Source of the DNA: Dendrocalamus latiflorus
Lineage: Eukaryota; Streptophyta; Magnoliopsida; Poales; Poaceae
DNA length: 64,000 nt
Assembly: GCA_017311315.1 (NCBI GenBank)
Contig: CM029666.1
Span: forward strand, 4,334,176 to 4,398,175
Direction of reading: 5' to 3'
The position numbers were made by a program, and so were the translations under genes. Shown here one piece after another: positions 1 to 12,439 of the stretch (position 1 is the first letter of the stretch; the number at the start of each line of letters is the position of its first letter). The notes under the pieces were generated by a model. It was not told the origin of the DNA, searched no databases, and was given only the letters and a program-made list of their open reading frames with translations.

Positions 1-3000
1 TTGATAGACGGCACTGCATATCATAATCAGTTAGCATGCTGGATGATGACTATGTTTCGGGTGAACAGGAGTGAGATTAGAGAAGAGGATATGCCTTCAG
101 CAGATTAGAGAGGCCATCAGCAACTGCTACACCTGAATCTCCCCATTCGACGATGAGATGAACTGCTCTAGCGGTTACTTCCAGAAGCTGCCCATATTCA
201 ATCACAGGATGAATGTCGGTCAGCAAGCATTGATACCATGTAAGCTTGTTAAGCAAGGAAATTAACTGATGCCGCTTTAATGACAAAAGTAGAAGAGATA
301 ATCGTTTTATGGTATTCTATGAAGAAAACTTTGAGAATGAAAGGAGATGTTACCTCTAATTGCGGCAACGTACAAGCTTCACCGTCAACAAGCATTCCAT
401 CAGTGGCACGAAGTAGAAGGTCTGAAGCACTAGCAAGAATTACCAATGCTTCTGGGCTATCATGGTTCCTCATAAGCTCAGCTATCAGCTTCACTATTCG
501 CTGGTTGACTCTCCACATCTTTTGACCCTGCTCATCATCTCGAGCAATCCAGGGCTGCAAGTCCTTCTCAGCCTGCAAAAGATACAGAAGTCCAGAAATA
601 TGACTTCGGAAATGGGTGTAGGCAATGAAGTCTTGAAGAAAAGAAAAGAAGACAAAATCTAAACCAAATTAAATAAATGAACAAACGTGCAAATATAACA
701 ATATCTTGACCTGCAGAACAATAGCAGTTGAAGCCTTGGCTGGTGAGGCTGAAACAACATCACAAAGCGCATCTACAACCTACACATAAGAAAATTGTCA
801 TCTATAAAGTTTATAAGAATGTTAACAACAAAAGAATGTCTTCGCTTTGCAGCATTCCTTTGTTATGCCTATAAGCAAGCATAACCGTACCTTTCTCCAG
901 CCTTGATGAGCTGACGTACTTTCTGCACACATCTGCATTTCAGGAGATGCAATAAGCTTCTGCCAGAGCAATGAGACTACAGAGAAGCATAGTTCCTGTT
1001 TCTCTGACAGTACAGGACCTAGGAAAGTTTGAGAACCTCGGTAACCCCCATTCCGATCCATGGTAAGGAAGTTTGCCAAATCAGATGCTTCTACCTGTAA
1101 ACTAGCAAAAGCTTTCCCGGATGTACTTGCAACATCACCATTTAGTAGAGCCTCTTCTGCACATTTCAAGAGTGGTCTTGAAAAACCATTTTTCTTATGT
1201 GAGGTTGAAGTATTCTTCTTTTCCACGTTGCCACCATCCGATGAGCTGATGTTGTTTTCCTCAATTTGTTGTTGATCATCTTTCTTTACTGGTGTAAGGG
1301 TCAGATGAGCTTCTAGAGGCTCAGCTTTGTTCACAATGGAGGACACTGTTTTACCATGCAGGTCAATCAAATGGTAAAGGGATGATGCCCTAGTAGAAAT
1401 CTCAGCATCCCACTTGCATTGCTTCAGTGCAGATAATGCGTTTAGGCATGGCCTCGACCGGCGAAATAACTCAGAAACATGAGCAGCAACCATAGCAGCT
1501 GCAACTATCTCATTTGAACTATAGCTCCACGAGGTACCAACTGATGATGGCTTCAAGGAGAAAAGAGCTTCCAAGATGCCAAGTATTCTACGAGTATGAA
1601 GAATTGCTGAGCTAATGCTATTGTGTAGCTCATTACTGATCCCATTGGTTTTTCCAGGTATGATAATCTTTATGGAATCTTTTAAATTTGAATTTGTTCC
1701 GTTCTTGGAAATTAAAGGGAACAACTGAAGCTCCCAAGATAAGGCACAAACAGCAGCCAGAACATATGAGTCAAATGTAGCAACAGGTCCTTGTTTCTTC
1801 TTCGATCTGTTTCTTCCATTGGTTAACCTTGAGTCCTCAGTGACCTCCTCAGAAGAATGGTTATCACTACCAGTTGGTCTTTTGCTGCCCCCTGGCAAAG
1901 CTTGATGACTAACGCAAACAGTTAGTACTACAAATAGCAACCGGGAGGCAAGGTTCATTGAGGCACAGGATTCAACAAAGAGCGAATGCATCATTGTGCG
2001 GAGTTCAGCAACAGCAAGGTTCTTAGATTGACTTCTTGGTTTTCTGGATTGTTCAGAGGTTTCGGAAGGAAAAGTTCTTCTGAGTATAGCTTCAACTGTT
2101 GCCACAAATATTCTCATAAGGCATGCTTCAGATGGACTTCCACGAGGTAGATACTCAAATACTTTCAACAGTGGCAAGTATAGGCTCCATGACAAAGTAG
2201 GTGGCTGAAGAGGAGCGGCTACAACTATTTCAGGCAAATCAACTGCTGATGAACTCAGAGGTAGCAAACCATAGGCAGCTTCCCAGATGGTGCATATTCT
2301 CCACTCAACATCGGGACCATGAGCGCACAGCAAGGAAGCAATGCCTTGTGCGGTGGCATCAATAGTAGCTTCAGATGCAGGAACTTCCAGCTTTGGGTAG
2401 TTGAAGATGCAAGCAAGTAAATAGCCATGCAAACAAAAGGCAGCAACAAGTCAACGGAAAGCTAAAACATGGAGTCCCACGTGGAAGTATGTTATAAAGA
2501 CAGTTTAGTTTCCAACTTTGTTATGTAGCAATATCAATATTAACTTATTTGAGGATAATCTATGGTAGTGTATATGTAATATTTTGGCAGTCATAGGACA
2601 TGCTATAGCCTAGAGCACAAAATAAGTGATTAAAGAATTGATAGAAACATGCCATAGCAGCAAGTGTACTAAAAATGATCAAATGTTACGATTTTCTATT
2701 CAAACAATATGGAAGTTAAATATAAGCATTATCTTTATCTGTCTGTTGCAATGTTTCAGCTAAACTAATGTGGTAATATAATTTGGCAACATTGCTGAAA
2801 TAAGCATATCATAAGGTGCCCTGAACTTAACTCGATGACACAGGCTAGAATATGTAGGCTTGAGAAAAGGGTTACTGTGCATTCACTAGACAACCTTCAC
2901 CTATCATCTTAGTACAATATTTTGAGAAAACTGATAAAAAGGAAATGGGTACTCAAAATGCAAAATAGGTAGATGCAGAAAATATTGCATACCTGCCGTT

Positions 3001-6000
3001 TGTATGATGATACATAGCCACCCAGTGGTTCATGCTGCACTTCGACTCCTTCAGCATGTCTCAGTGGAGGAAAAAGCAACGTTGGTTGGGAGAGTATTCG
3101 GAAAAGCAAAGCAGCAGCCGTATCAGCAGCAATACCAGCTCTCATTGACATTGCGGTTCCAATCGCACGCAAGAAATGAAGATGCAGCCAACTCTTTGGA
3201 AGCTAAAAATAAAGGTTCACAATTAAAAAAGATTCAAACTCAAAACATGCTGGTATGACAATTTTGCATAATGAGGCATCTTGATTGGTAGCACTGAAAC
3301 GACAGCCTGAGTGAAATATGTTATACCCGCATGCCAGTAGCATAATCTTCAGCTGCTCTAAGGAGTTCAACAAGCTGTACTGCTGCATCAAGTGCATCTG
3401 GGGCCCATGATGGTGGTGCTTCAAGAAGACCAAAGAGCAACCTCTGCGTAGCACTTGGAGTAGCAATTGCATAGTATCTGACACAAGAATAACACGTTAA
3501 TAATCATTTGGAAAGTAAATTTTGTATAATAATGGATAGGAGATACCTATGAAACAAGCGAGCATATGGTTCAAGAGGAGGCAGCCCTGCCACCAAATGC
3601 TCATCCAAGGGTGTTGTCGGTGGAGGTAGCAGAAGAGCAGGAACAGCTGCCGCAGTTAAATTTGCTGTCTCGTAACGAGCTACTTCCTCATCACAGACGC
3701 TTAATATAACTCCAGCTCCATTGGCAACAGCCCATCTGGGGGTGGATGGCATAAGTTGTGGGTGCTTCCCAGATCCTCGGCTGCAAGCTAAAATCACCCA
3801 GGCATGTGTTATCGAACTGTTGTGTTCATGATAAGCATTAGCATCAGTTGTAAGAAAAAAGTGTCCTACACTCCCACTATAGGAATATCTGCATGATCTT
3901 CTAAGCTTGCAAAGCTCATGCGCACTGTGCTCTAAGATGGCAGCAAGAAACTGAACGTGAATTTCAAAGTAATTTGCTAACAGATCATTTTTTTATTCTT
4001 AGAATCAGGTAAATGTGTGCTCTTGGAAAGAAGAATAAGGCAGACGTAATGTGAATCCAAAACCTCAAGTTCTTAATGCGCATACGGTAAAACGATTAAT
4101 ATTATTAATTAGGAGATGGCTAGGGTATAAACACTTCACAGAAACCCCCTCAATTTTTTTAAAAAAATATCTTTCATTACTTCAACCACCGTGTCCCTTA
4201 GAGTAGTAGAAGGCAGGAAAATTCAAAGTTGAACAATTATTTGTAAGTAGCATAAAAAAATAAAGAGTAAATTTCTCAGAAGTCAAAACTACACAAACTC
4301 TGTTAAAACTATCACAGAACAACACCTTTTAGGAAACATTTCAAAGAACCACAAGTTTTATCGCATAACGTTGCATAAAACCACACTCCTGTTGAAACGG
4401 ACGGCTTCAATATGTGGGCCCACTTTCCAGTGAAATATTAAGTGTCGAATCCCATTGACTTGGATGGGTCGACATGTGACCTGGCTGGTCTGTGACTGAG
4501 GTGGCCACACATGGCCACGTTGTGTCAAGTGCTTGACACGCCAGCTAAAAACAAGACCCTTCCATCATGAATTTGCTGCTTAACCTCACACTAATCCATG
4601 CGTAACCACAAGTCAAACCCACCGGGCAGCCCAATATGCCACACAAGTTGCCAATTAGACTAATGGGTCGACCCTAAAATGTGTCACTGAGTGGGCTCCA
4701 CATGTCAGATCCGAGACAGGAACGTGGTTTTCTGCAACGTTTAAGCGATAAAATGTGTGGTTCTTTGAAATGTTTGCCAAAAAGTGTGGTTTTATGACAG
4801 TTTTGACAGAGTTGGTGTCGTTTTGAGAAATTTACCCACAAATAAACAATTGTGCCATAGTCATTCTGCTCCGATTAAGTTATTTTCATTTATACATCAT
4901 ACTGCAAAATGAATGGGTGGACACTTGAAGTGGATAAGATTGCAGGGTGAGCCATATCCTTTAACGATCCATGTTATCACTGTTAGAATTCCCAGTGTAC
5001 CTTTATAGGCACTGCAAAAAGTAGTTTGTTCAACCAAAGTGCTTACATTACTGTATATGGCCAAGCAAGTAATTGCCAAATGCTAGTAAACCAATACTAA
5101 ATGTTACTGTATCTGGCCAAGCAAGTAATTGCCAACTATATACTTTATCTGTCCAGTACTACCGTTTCCTTTCGGGATTTGAGAAGAAAACTGTTCTACT
5201 ATAGATTATTAGAGTCCAAAATATCCAGTAACATAAGACATGGTGTCTCAACAGAATAAAAGGAAACATTTAATGTTACTGTAATTCTGCAATTTTAGGA
5301 CAGAAAAATTTGATTGCTGATTTTACCAACCAGTTGTTGGAGGCTTCAATTCTCCACCAGCTGCATATTTTCCCATGACTCCACCACACCTAATACGTTT
5401 GAAATGAAAGAGAGAGTAATTGAATCCATTAGTTACAATAGAAGAGTATTCTAGCAAGTTGTCTGTTTATTGTTTCTGCTCTATTTTCCCTCACATAATT
5501 CTACTCTTTTCCCTGTTTTCTCATTCAACTTAATAACTTCATACATACTCCCCCTTCTTATTAATATAACCATAAAATCAAGGTTAAATTTCTTAAGAAA
5601 AAAAGGAGGAAGAAGAAGATTTCAGTCAACAAAAGAATCAAATATGAATATTATTACTCACCATCTAAAATAGTCGCTTCTAATGCCCAAAGGTGCGGCC
5701 AGTAATATGTCTGTGATCCAAGGAGATAATGGCCTCAATGGCTTCCGGTCAGGTTCATTTCCTGGAGAATCATTAGGTTTCTTCCCTATGGAATCACTTG
5801 ATGTAGCCTGATGAGAGGCGCTGCTGCATTCTGCTTCACTATGTTGGCGATCAACTTTAAAGATTGGCCTATTGTAGTGGGTTAGAACTCTAAGAATTTC
5901 TCCACAGGCCAAGGCCCATTGCTCCAAGTACTCTTTCTGCAGTCAAAAATACATTTTATGAGCAATAGTATTTCGACGAGCATTAAGCAGGAGAATTGAA

Positions 6001-6708
6001 AATAATATTGAAATAAACAGCAGTGGCTGAATCTTGTCAGCACAGCGCAGCTAAAATTAACCAGCACAGCAGGGGCCTCACCTCAGAAGTTTGGCTAAAT
6101 AAAGAGATGAAGGAGCTGAATGGGGAACCATGCCTATCATAACACAATGTCCCATCTATGATACATGAAAGAATCGGATGTACAACTGCATGACCATGCT
6201 CGGGATGATGAAGAACAAAAGTTGCTGGACAATGTAAAAAGAAGTATGTCAAATTCTTTCCTCGCCTGTAGTGTAACATGTAGCAATCAGAAGTTCATAT
6301 TACCTAATACTTCATCTATCAAGCGTTTTTCTTTTGATGGATAGCAACTTTGAATGAGCTGCACACATGGAAAAAAAAGGGCTGTAAAAGTTGCATTTGA
6401 CATCGATTTTGCCACAAAAATACTAAATTATTCTAAGTGATACAATACCTGAGCTACATCTTCGGGGAATTGCTCGCTGTCAGCTGTAAACTGGCCAAAG
6501 TACTCAACATAGGCCAAAATTTGTGCCTTCAAACAGAAAACACAGCCAAAGAGTCCCATTCACATTAGGTATCTTCAGAGTTATAGCATATATAACAGAA
6601 TTCAACTAATAATATATTTACCTTTTTCTGTTGCACATCCTGTGGTGGGGGGCAGAATAGCGAAGAGAACTGGAGCCTATCAATCCACTTCTCATTTGAA
6701 GCTGACAT
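1..6708 (-). CDS. GI: GIGANTEA (circadian clock / photoperiodic flowering protein), 3' end outside window
   Basis: Large plant-specific protein of the circadian clock and photoperiodic flowering pathway; in Arabidopsis it stabilises the F-box protein ZTL and works with FKF1 to remove CDF repressors of CONSTANS (family knowledge). Coding exons, in transcript order: 6708-6622, 6526-6449, 6358-6304, 6224-6082, 5936-5662, 5389-5331, 3787-3547, 3477-3327, 3202-2993, 2390-891, 779-711, 572-354, 187-95, 13-1. All lengths keep one open frame of about 1064 residues. The start MSASNEKW and the blocks FVLHHPEHGHAVVHPIL, SPWITDILLAAPLGIRSDYF, PLGGYVSSYKRQ and LSNLLK match cereal GI as I remember it. GI is usually about 1160 residues, so roughly 95 C-terminal residues lie left of base 1. 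It has no standard catalytic domain. All introns fit GT-AG except the last (14-94), which is GC-AG. No stop or frameshift is seen, so the gene looks functional. Confidence 0.96.
14..94 (-). other. GIGANTEA last visible intron, GC-AG type
   Basis: Exon 187-95 ends CTGAAG and the next exon (13-1) resumes with Cys-Arg-Leu-Ser, as expected for GI. Read on the minus strand, the intron starts GCATATCC and ends ATATGCAG, with a good branch-point-like TGCTAAC about 25 bases before the acceptor. No GT donor keeps the protein frame and the conserved residues. GC donors are a minor but genuine class in plants. Confidence 0.75.
4265..4837. mobile_element. Mutator-like MITE with long terminal inverted repeats, inside a GI intron
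   Basis: The left end starts GAGTAAATTTCTCA and the right end is its approximate reverse complement, TGAGAAATTTACCC. The two arms stay similar for about 110 bases. The flanks AAAAATAAA (4256-4264) and ACAAATAAA (4838-4846) differ at one of nine bases, fitting the 9-bp target duplication of Mutator-like elements. The element lies in the 1.5-kb intron 3788-5330 and has no coding capacity. Confidence 0.8.
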
Positions 6709-9178
6709 ACTTGGTAGCTCACAAGCCTGCCCAAGAAACTAGAGAGAAACTGCTCCAATTAGCAATAAGAGCACCTGTAATCAACACCATGATGAAATTG
6801 TCAGTTCATCAATCTATGCTACCAAACTCCTCTTCTTATAAGCTACTTGCCTCAGAATCAAGAAACTTTTCAGCTAGGAACAAGATCTCCTATAAGTACT
6901 GTCGACTTCTTCAACTAACCCCCACAAAGGGGGGTTTGCATCCCACAGCGTGACCGAGAATCATATCAACCAATCCCAACCATATGCGCAATGCAAAATA
7001 TAGCCAAAAGAAAAGGGGAAAAAAGGAGAGGTATATATATCATGTTAATTAATATTGGAACAAGAAATATTACAGAAACTGGCAAAAGAAATGAGAGAAA
7101 GCTAATGGAACAAAATTCGCATAATCATGCTAATACATTTTTTTATTATCGATATACAAATAAAGAATGATCAAACAAAATTCTTATCTAAGCAAAAGAA
7201 GCAAGCATTCTCAGTTTAAGAAAACAATATGAAAAGACATATCTCATGTACCAGTTTGTAAGGGAAGGATTACCATAATGCATAGTTACTGTACGAGTTC
7301 ATACAACTCTGAGCATAAAATCCGCCATCCGCATACATGATACAGACAGATGAATTTGAGTTAACGCTAATGTATGTCTTTTTTTCAAAATTCACTTGGA
7401 TTCTCAGCTGTTTTGTCACAATATATATTAACTTATATTTTTGGTGCCCACACAACCCAAGGGGCTATGAGGCCATGACTGGTGAGTGGTGACTAAACTC
7501 TGAATGGGAACAACATCAATAGTTCACGTGCCTTTCCATGTTTTTATATTATTGACATCTCACATTTAATTAAGGAAAATCCATTAGATCCATCCACTCT
7601 AAATGTAGCAATCAGAAATGAAAAATATCTCCATCTCAATGCGTAACTATCGTAAGCCGAACAGCAGCAAAACCCACAGCTCATCAACCACTCATTTGCC
7701 ACATCCTTGAGATAACAGACAGAATGGAGTTTAATTCTGTGTCAAGATAAACACGTCAAGAAATTTTGAAAAGAGCAATTTCACAGACATATCAGTTTGA
7801 CAAATTCTTTTGAGATTTCTACATCTAATATTATGCTTAGCTGTGAATTGGATACTGTTCCAAAAGCACTTCGCTTTACTAGTTACATAGCATTTACTTT
7901 ACCGCCACATCTCACATTGCATTGCAACACTGCAACCCAAAATGGACTGTTGGTTTACAATTATATTCACCAAATAACAAACAAATTGGTGCATCTACAT
8001 CTTTTTAATTCATGGAAAAATTGCGCATTTTTATACGTTCCAAAATTATTTGATCAGGTTCCCGTAACTAAAAATTCATCATTGAAGACCCTGGATTTTT
8101 GAGAAGTTGTTCACTATGGTCCCTATTTCAAAGGAACTGTGCGTTTACACCCTTGCACTCACAAATTTTGTCAATTAAGTCCCTGTACCATCAAGTTTTA
8201 AGATGACAAGCTTAGGAAGTTTACTTAGGAAGTTTAGTAGCTCGAAATAAAAGTAGGTGACTGATGTGCTAATGGCCAATCTAGATATACAGGAACCTGA
8301 GCCTCTGAATGTGCAATGGCTTGGGTTGTAATTCTAACTATTCATAACTCCAAGCTCACTCCATTGTAAATTATTCTAATATAATACAATTTTCAAAGAA
8401 CAAATAAATCTAACCTACATAAGCACACCGAGAAGGAAACAAGATTATCACTATGCCATTTGTTTAGTTCGGAAAACGTATTCTTTTGATAAATCTATTC
8501 AGTAATCTCCCGTCTTTTCCAAGAATAATACATGGACTGCAACTGCTTCTTTCCAGATGATTTCATAGCTAGTCCTAGATGTATTCTATCTGAGACAAAA
8601 CACTAGGAAGTTATTCCTTTTTTATTCGAGGGACGTTTTTCTATTTTACGCAATCAAGGAAATAGATTAGCTAAAGCAGAGAAATGGAAATATGAGATCA
8701 AAACAGCACCACCAAACTACAAGTAACTTTCCAATAATTATCTCCGCTCTAATAAATTCCAGAACATTAAGTACGAACTCTACACGCCGAAGTGACCCCA
8801 AAAAAGGAGCAAACCCAGCTCGAATCCACGCTACTAGCATAACAGCCGCAAAAACCTCACAAATTTCCCAGGAAAAGCATCCATCTCTCGTTGATCTGCC
8901 CGATCACAACTAAATAATAATAATAATAATCAGCTCAACCTCGCCGTCAAAATTTAAACCTTTTCTCTACGAATCCTTAACATCTCCGACAAATCTATCA
9001 CTAAAGCCTCGCCCGCACAAACTCTCCTAATAATTATCCTCGAATCCACCCGACCAGCGCGCGCCACAAATCACGAACAAAAAGGCAGTAAAAAAATCAA
9101 GGGAAAAGCCAATAAATACAGCGCAGAAAACACGAAACCCGCACAGAAAATTACAGGGAAAATATCGGGAGCATTACC
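6709..9178 (-). other. GI 5' leader: probable large 5' UTR intron
   Basis: No coding exon precedes the ATG at 6708. A plausible acceptor (minus strand GGGCAG, AG at 6728-6727) lies 18 bases before the ATG, and a donor (CGAG followed by GTAATG, GT at 9177-9176) closes a GC-rich block at about 9.2 kb. The stretch between is AT-rich with no long conserved frame. Bases about 8090-8240 look like a diverged short repeat. Alternative leader exons inside this span cannot be excluded. Confidence 0.5.
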
Positions 9179-9340
9179 TCGGTCGGGCGCGCACTAATCC
9201 GGAGCTCGGACGCCGAGCCTGCGGCGTCGGCCAGGGGGATTGCGCGGCGAGGCGAGAGGGAGGCGGAAGGGAGGAGGAGAGAGAAACGGCGAGGAGCGAG
9301 GAGAGGCGAGAAAAAGATTTTTCCGCGATGCGTGGGAGCA
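9178..9340 (-). other. Probable GI non-coding first exon
   Basis: GC-rich block ending in a clean splice donor on the minus strand at 9178/9177, immediately upstream of the AT-rich leader intron. It lacks a conserved reading frame; the overlapping frames are low-complexity Arg/Pro/Ser runs. The transcription start is not determined; 9340 is only an estimate. Confidence 0.45.
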
Positions 9341-9680
9341 GAGGGGGTGGTGGTGTGGCCGCGCTATTTGACTCCCCGGGCACAAGTGGAGGCCCCACGC
9401 GGAGCAACTCTGTCACTGACACGTGGGAGAGGAAAGACCGGGCCCACGCGTCGGTGAGCGGTGGCGGAAAGCGGGTGGGGTCGGGCGTTGCGGGGGTCGG
9501 GGGGCGGATCGCCCCGGGCGCTGCTGACATGGCCTTGATATTTTCGGGGCCGCATGGCATGGATGCATGGATGACCCCCCCCATGCCATGCATTCACATG
9601 CCCATGCATTTGCATGCTAGTCCTCGGGTCGTAAGAAATTACCAAATGGTCCATATGTCTTGTGTGGTTTAACCATAATG
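9341..9680 (-). promoter_or_regulatory. Candidate GI promoter region with G-box and evening-element-like site
   Basis: GC-rich DNA just upstream of the probable first exon. It holds a perfect CACGTG G-box at 9420-9425 and, on the minus strand, AAAATATCA (9544-9536), one base off the clock evening element AAAATATCT. A weak TATA-like CAAATAG lies near 9365. GI is clock-controlled in other plants through evening elements, so the sites are plausible, but their use here is inference. Confidence 0.4.
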
Positions 9681-10096
9681 AGTGTGGTTAAAACGATGTG
9701 ATGATGGTGGATAATGCTAGAGGGAATGTGATGTCCTCCAAGCTTTTTGTTTTTGGTAAGTCTTCCTTTGCTCTCCAAAATAGAGAGGAGATATTGTTGC
9801 TGGGAAGATGGGGCGTGCAAAACGTATCTCGAGTCTACATTTTCTCTTGAACATAGCAGTTAATTTCTTTTGATCCATTGGATCTAGCTCAATTTGTAGG
9901 TATAGCAAAAGTGGGAAAATTCTAGACGTCCTATAACATTAAAGAGGTAGCTTAGAAAATTGTTTATCTCGCATAAGAAAAAATAGGGTTAATTGTTAAT
10001 TGTTGTTGTCATTGAACATAGTTAAATTCTTGGCACTCCTATAATTTTAGTGTCGCGGCACTAGTTCTAAATCGTAAGTCTAGCATTAAGATTGTG
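9681..10096. other. Intergenic, nothing recognised
   Basis: AT-rich sequence between the GI promoter region and the first dispersed repeat copy. No coding, RNA or inverted-repeat signal stands out. Confidence 0.5.
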
Positions 10097-10098
10097 GC

Positions 10099-10379
10099 TC
10101 TGATCAACTCGACTTCGGCTTCTGGCTTCTGGCTTATTTTTCACTATTCATAAGTTTCGTCTTTTTCTGAACTTTTGGCTTTTTGTTGAGCTTTTTTGCC
10201 GGTTCTTTTTTTCCCGTATTTGTTTGTATTATACGTAATGGGCTAACATATTTTTTATTTTTAAATTTTTTAAAATTTAATTATGCTAAATAAGCCTTTG
10301 TCAGCTACAGTGCTTTTTTCAGCCAGCTACAGTGTTTTCAGCCATAAGCCACGAGCTTTTCAGCCGAACCGATCACCAC
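10099..10379. repeat. Dispersed MITE-like repeat family A, copy 1
   Basis: About 280-bp non-coding unit that starts near ATCAACTCG, runs through T-rich sequence, and ends with a block containing CAGCCATAAGCC and GATCACCAC. The ends are imperfect inverted repeats. Close copies lie at 22150-22423, 49820-50082, 58668-58950 and, inverted, 55520-55770 and 59475-59725. CTG flanks both ends here, a possible 3-bp target duplication, but other copies do not all show one. Confidence 0.75.
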
Positions 10380-10380
10380 C

Positions 10381-12116
10381 TGTAGGTTACAGAGGACCGA
10401 GCTGTGCTCGATTGCTAAGCTCCATCGTCGTGCGAGTTACCTGTCCAGATTCGATCCCTAGATCGATCTTGGGTGCCTCACCTCATACAAATATGTGTGT
10501 TTCGTAAGAAAGTATATGTCCATGCTCTGTGAGATACTAGATAATTTAAGATTTATCTAGCGACCTCGCTTTGGTCCCAATGTGTGTTTGAGTAGGACAT
10601 ACACATGTATATTCATGTGGTGTATGGTGTGAGCATATGTTTTCCGTTGTAATTAAAAAAGATCACAAGTTACGGCAAGCACGGAACGCAAAAGCTAGCA
10701 TACTTTTGACTAGTGCTACACTTATGAGTGTATAACATCATGTAGTTTTGATATTTTGGAAGGGCCTACCAGCAAAAGAAAAGGACCAGATTAGAATAAT
10801 TGCTAATGACACGACAATGCGAGAATTGACTGATTAGGCCGTTGGCCGGTGGATCGGAGGGAGAAGGCCATCGGACGGCCGCGATGAGATGCGTCATCGA
10901 CACCCCCTCTGCTTTACCCGACGGGAGTGGCGGGTGACGTCACGGGGGTTGGCAAGTTGGACGGCTGTGGATGACGGGAGGCGATAATGGGACGGTGGTG
11001 CGATGCTGCCATTTCGATATTTTTTATTATTCGTCCACCTTCGTGGCGGGCCCCACATTGGCTAATCGCGCATAGATCCCTGCGATTAGGTGCTCCTTGG
11101 GCGTTTTTACAACGCATTAGCTGGTTTGTTTGTGTCTCCTTGCTTTTTTGGGTGGCTACGCTGTACAAGAATGCAATGGGCAGATGGAGCCATGGAATTG
11201 ATATTTGCTTCACGTGCAATCATGAAGGCTAGGAAAGTTATTTTTTCCACATCAAAACTAGCTTTCGTACTAGCTAGGAATACTTCTGTACCTCTCTCTT
11301 TCGAATTGAAGCACATGCGGTATTCTCGGGAACAAAAAAGGATTGAAGCAAATACGCAGTGCCGTCGACCTGCTCGAAGCGATAACAGGAACACGGCCAA
11401 GTGAAAGCGTTTCCGACTAACAGAGGCTAAACCCAACATTTTCTTGGCTTAATAACTTAATTCTCGAGAAGGAAAAAAAAAACAATGAAGCGAGCGTGTC
11501 ACGCCAACTTACGAAGGACCTAAGAATACAGGGCGATGACCAAGAATCTCAGGTCGACATGCTCCAGAACTATCTGGAACCATCCAGCTTACCCTGTAAC
11601 AAGACAAGCGCATTGTTTATCATTTCCTTCTCCACGCGTTCGCACGAGAGCCAAAGCTGCAGCATCAATCGTGCTTAATTTTTTAAAGGAAAAACAGAGG
11701 AGGCATGTCACACCAAACTTACGTAATACCTACGAATACAAAGCAAACCTAGAATATCAAGTCAAATGTCCTAAGCACCTTCTGCTTCGGAACTATCTAG
11801 AACCGTCCGGATTTCCCGCTGCGTTGTAGCCAGACGGCTCTCGTTGCGTACGTCCGGTCCGCATCGGACGGCTCACGGGCGGCCACGAGTCCCGAGTTGA
11901 CCCCCCCTATCGTAGGGGCCAAAGCCGAGATGGCGACGGCCGGGGATGTGGGCCCCGCGGGAGGGATACGTGTCGGGAAAGGGATGGGCCAGGTGACCAC
12001 TGTCGGAGGGTGGGCCCCGGCGTATCTTTGTGCGGGGATGGTGAAAACAAATCTTTTGTGTGTGAGCCAACTGGAGCCCAATTGCTTGGCAATTTGGCAT
12101 GCAGTTGAAAAAGAAA
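10381..12116. other. Intergenic; contains a diverged 115-bp duplication
   Basis: No gene recognised. Two similar segments, about 11490-11600 and 11700-11822, share the pattern TGTCAC..CAACTTACG..AATACA followed by GAACTATCT.GAACC. The block 11820-12060 is GC-rich with GTGGGCCCC-type motifs as in many grass promoters, but no plus-strand gene follows because the Harbinger element is inserted directly after it. Confidence 0.45.
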
Positions 12117-12439
12117 TTAGGGCCCGTTTGGCACAGCTCCACCACCGGCTTCTGAAGCTGTTTGGAGCCGTTTTGTGCCAAACGGGGTAAAACAAAACAG
12201 CTCCACCTAAGGAGCCCCTTAAAACCTGCTGAGATAAAAGTAGCTCCACCCAAAGAGCTGAAAAAAGTAGCTTCACCCGGCTCCACCCAAATGCCCGCAT
12301 CATACTGCCCTTGCTCCATCGTGAAATTACACCGCCTGCCATTGGGGCCAAAACAACCAGAACCCTCCCGATTCGTCGGCTTCTCCCGTTCCCGTTCTCT
12401 GTTCTTCACCGCATCGACCGTGGAGGCAGCGCTGCCGCC

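Noticed and set aside
9174..9672. Overlapping long frames on both strands in the GI promoter/leader
   Set aside because: Low-complexity Arg/Pro/Ser translations caused by GC-rich DNA; the splice donor and position fit a non-coding first exon.
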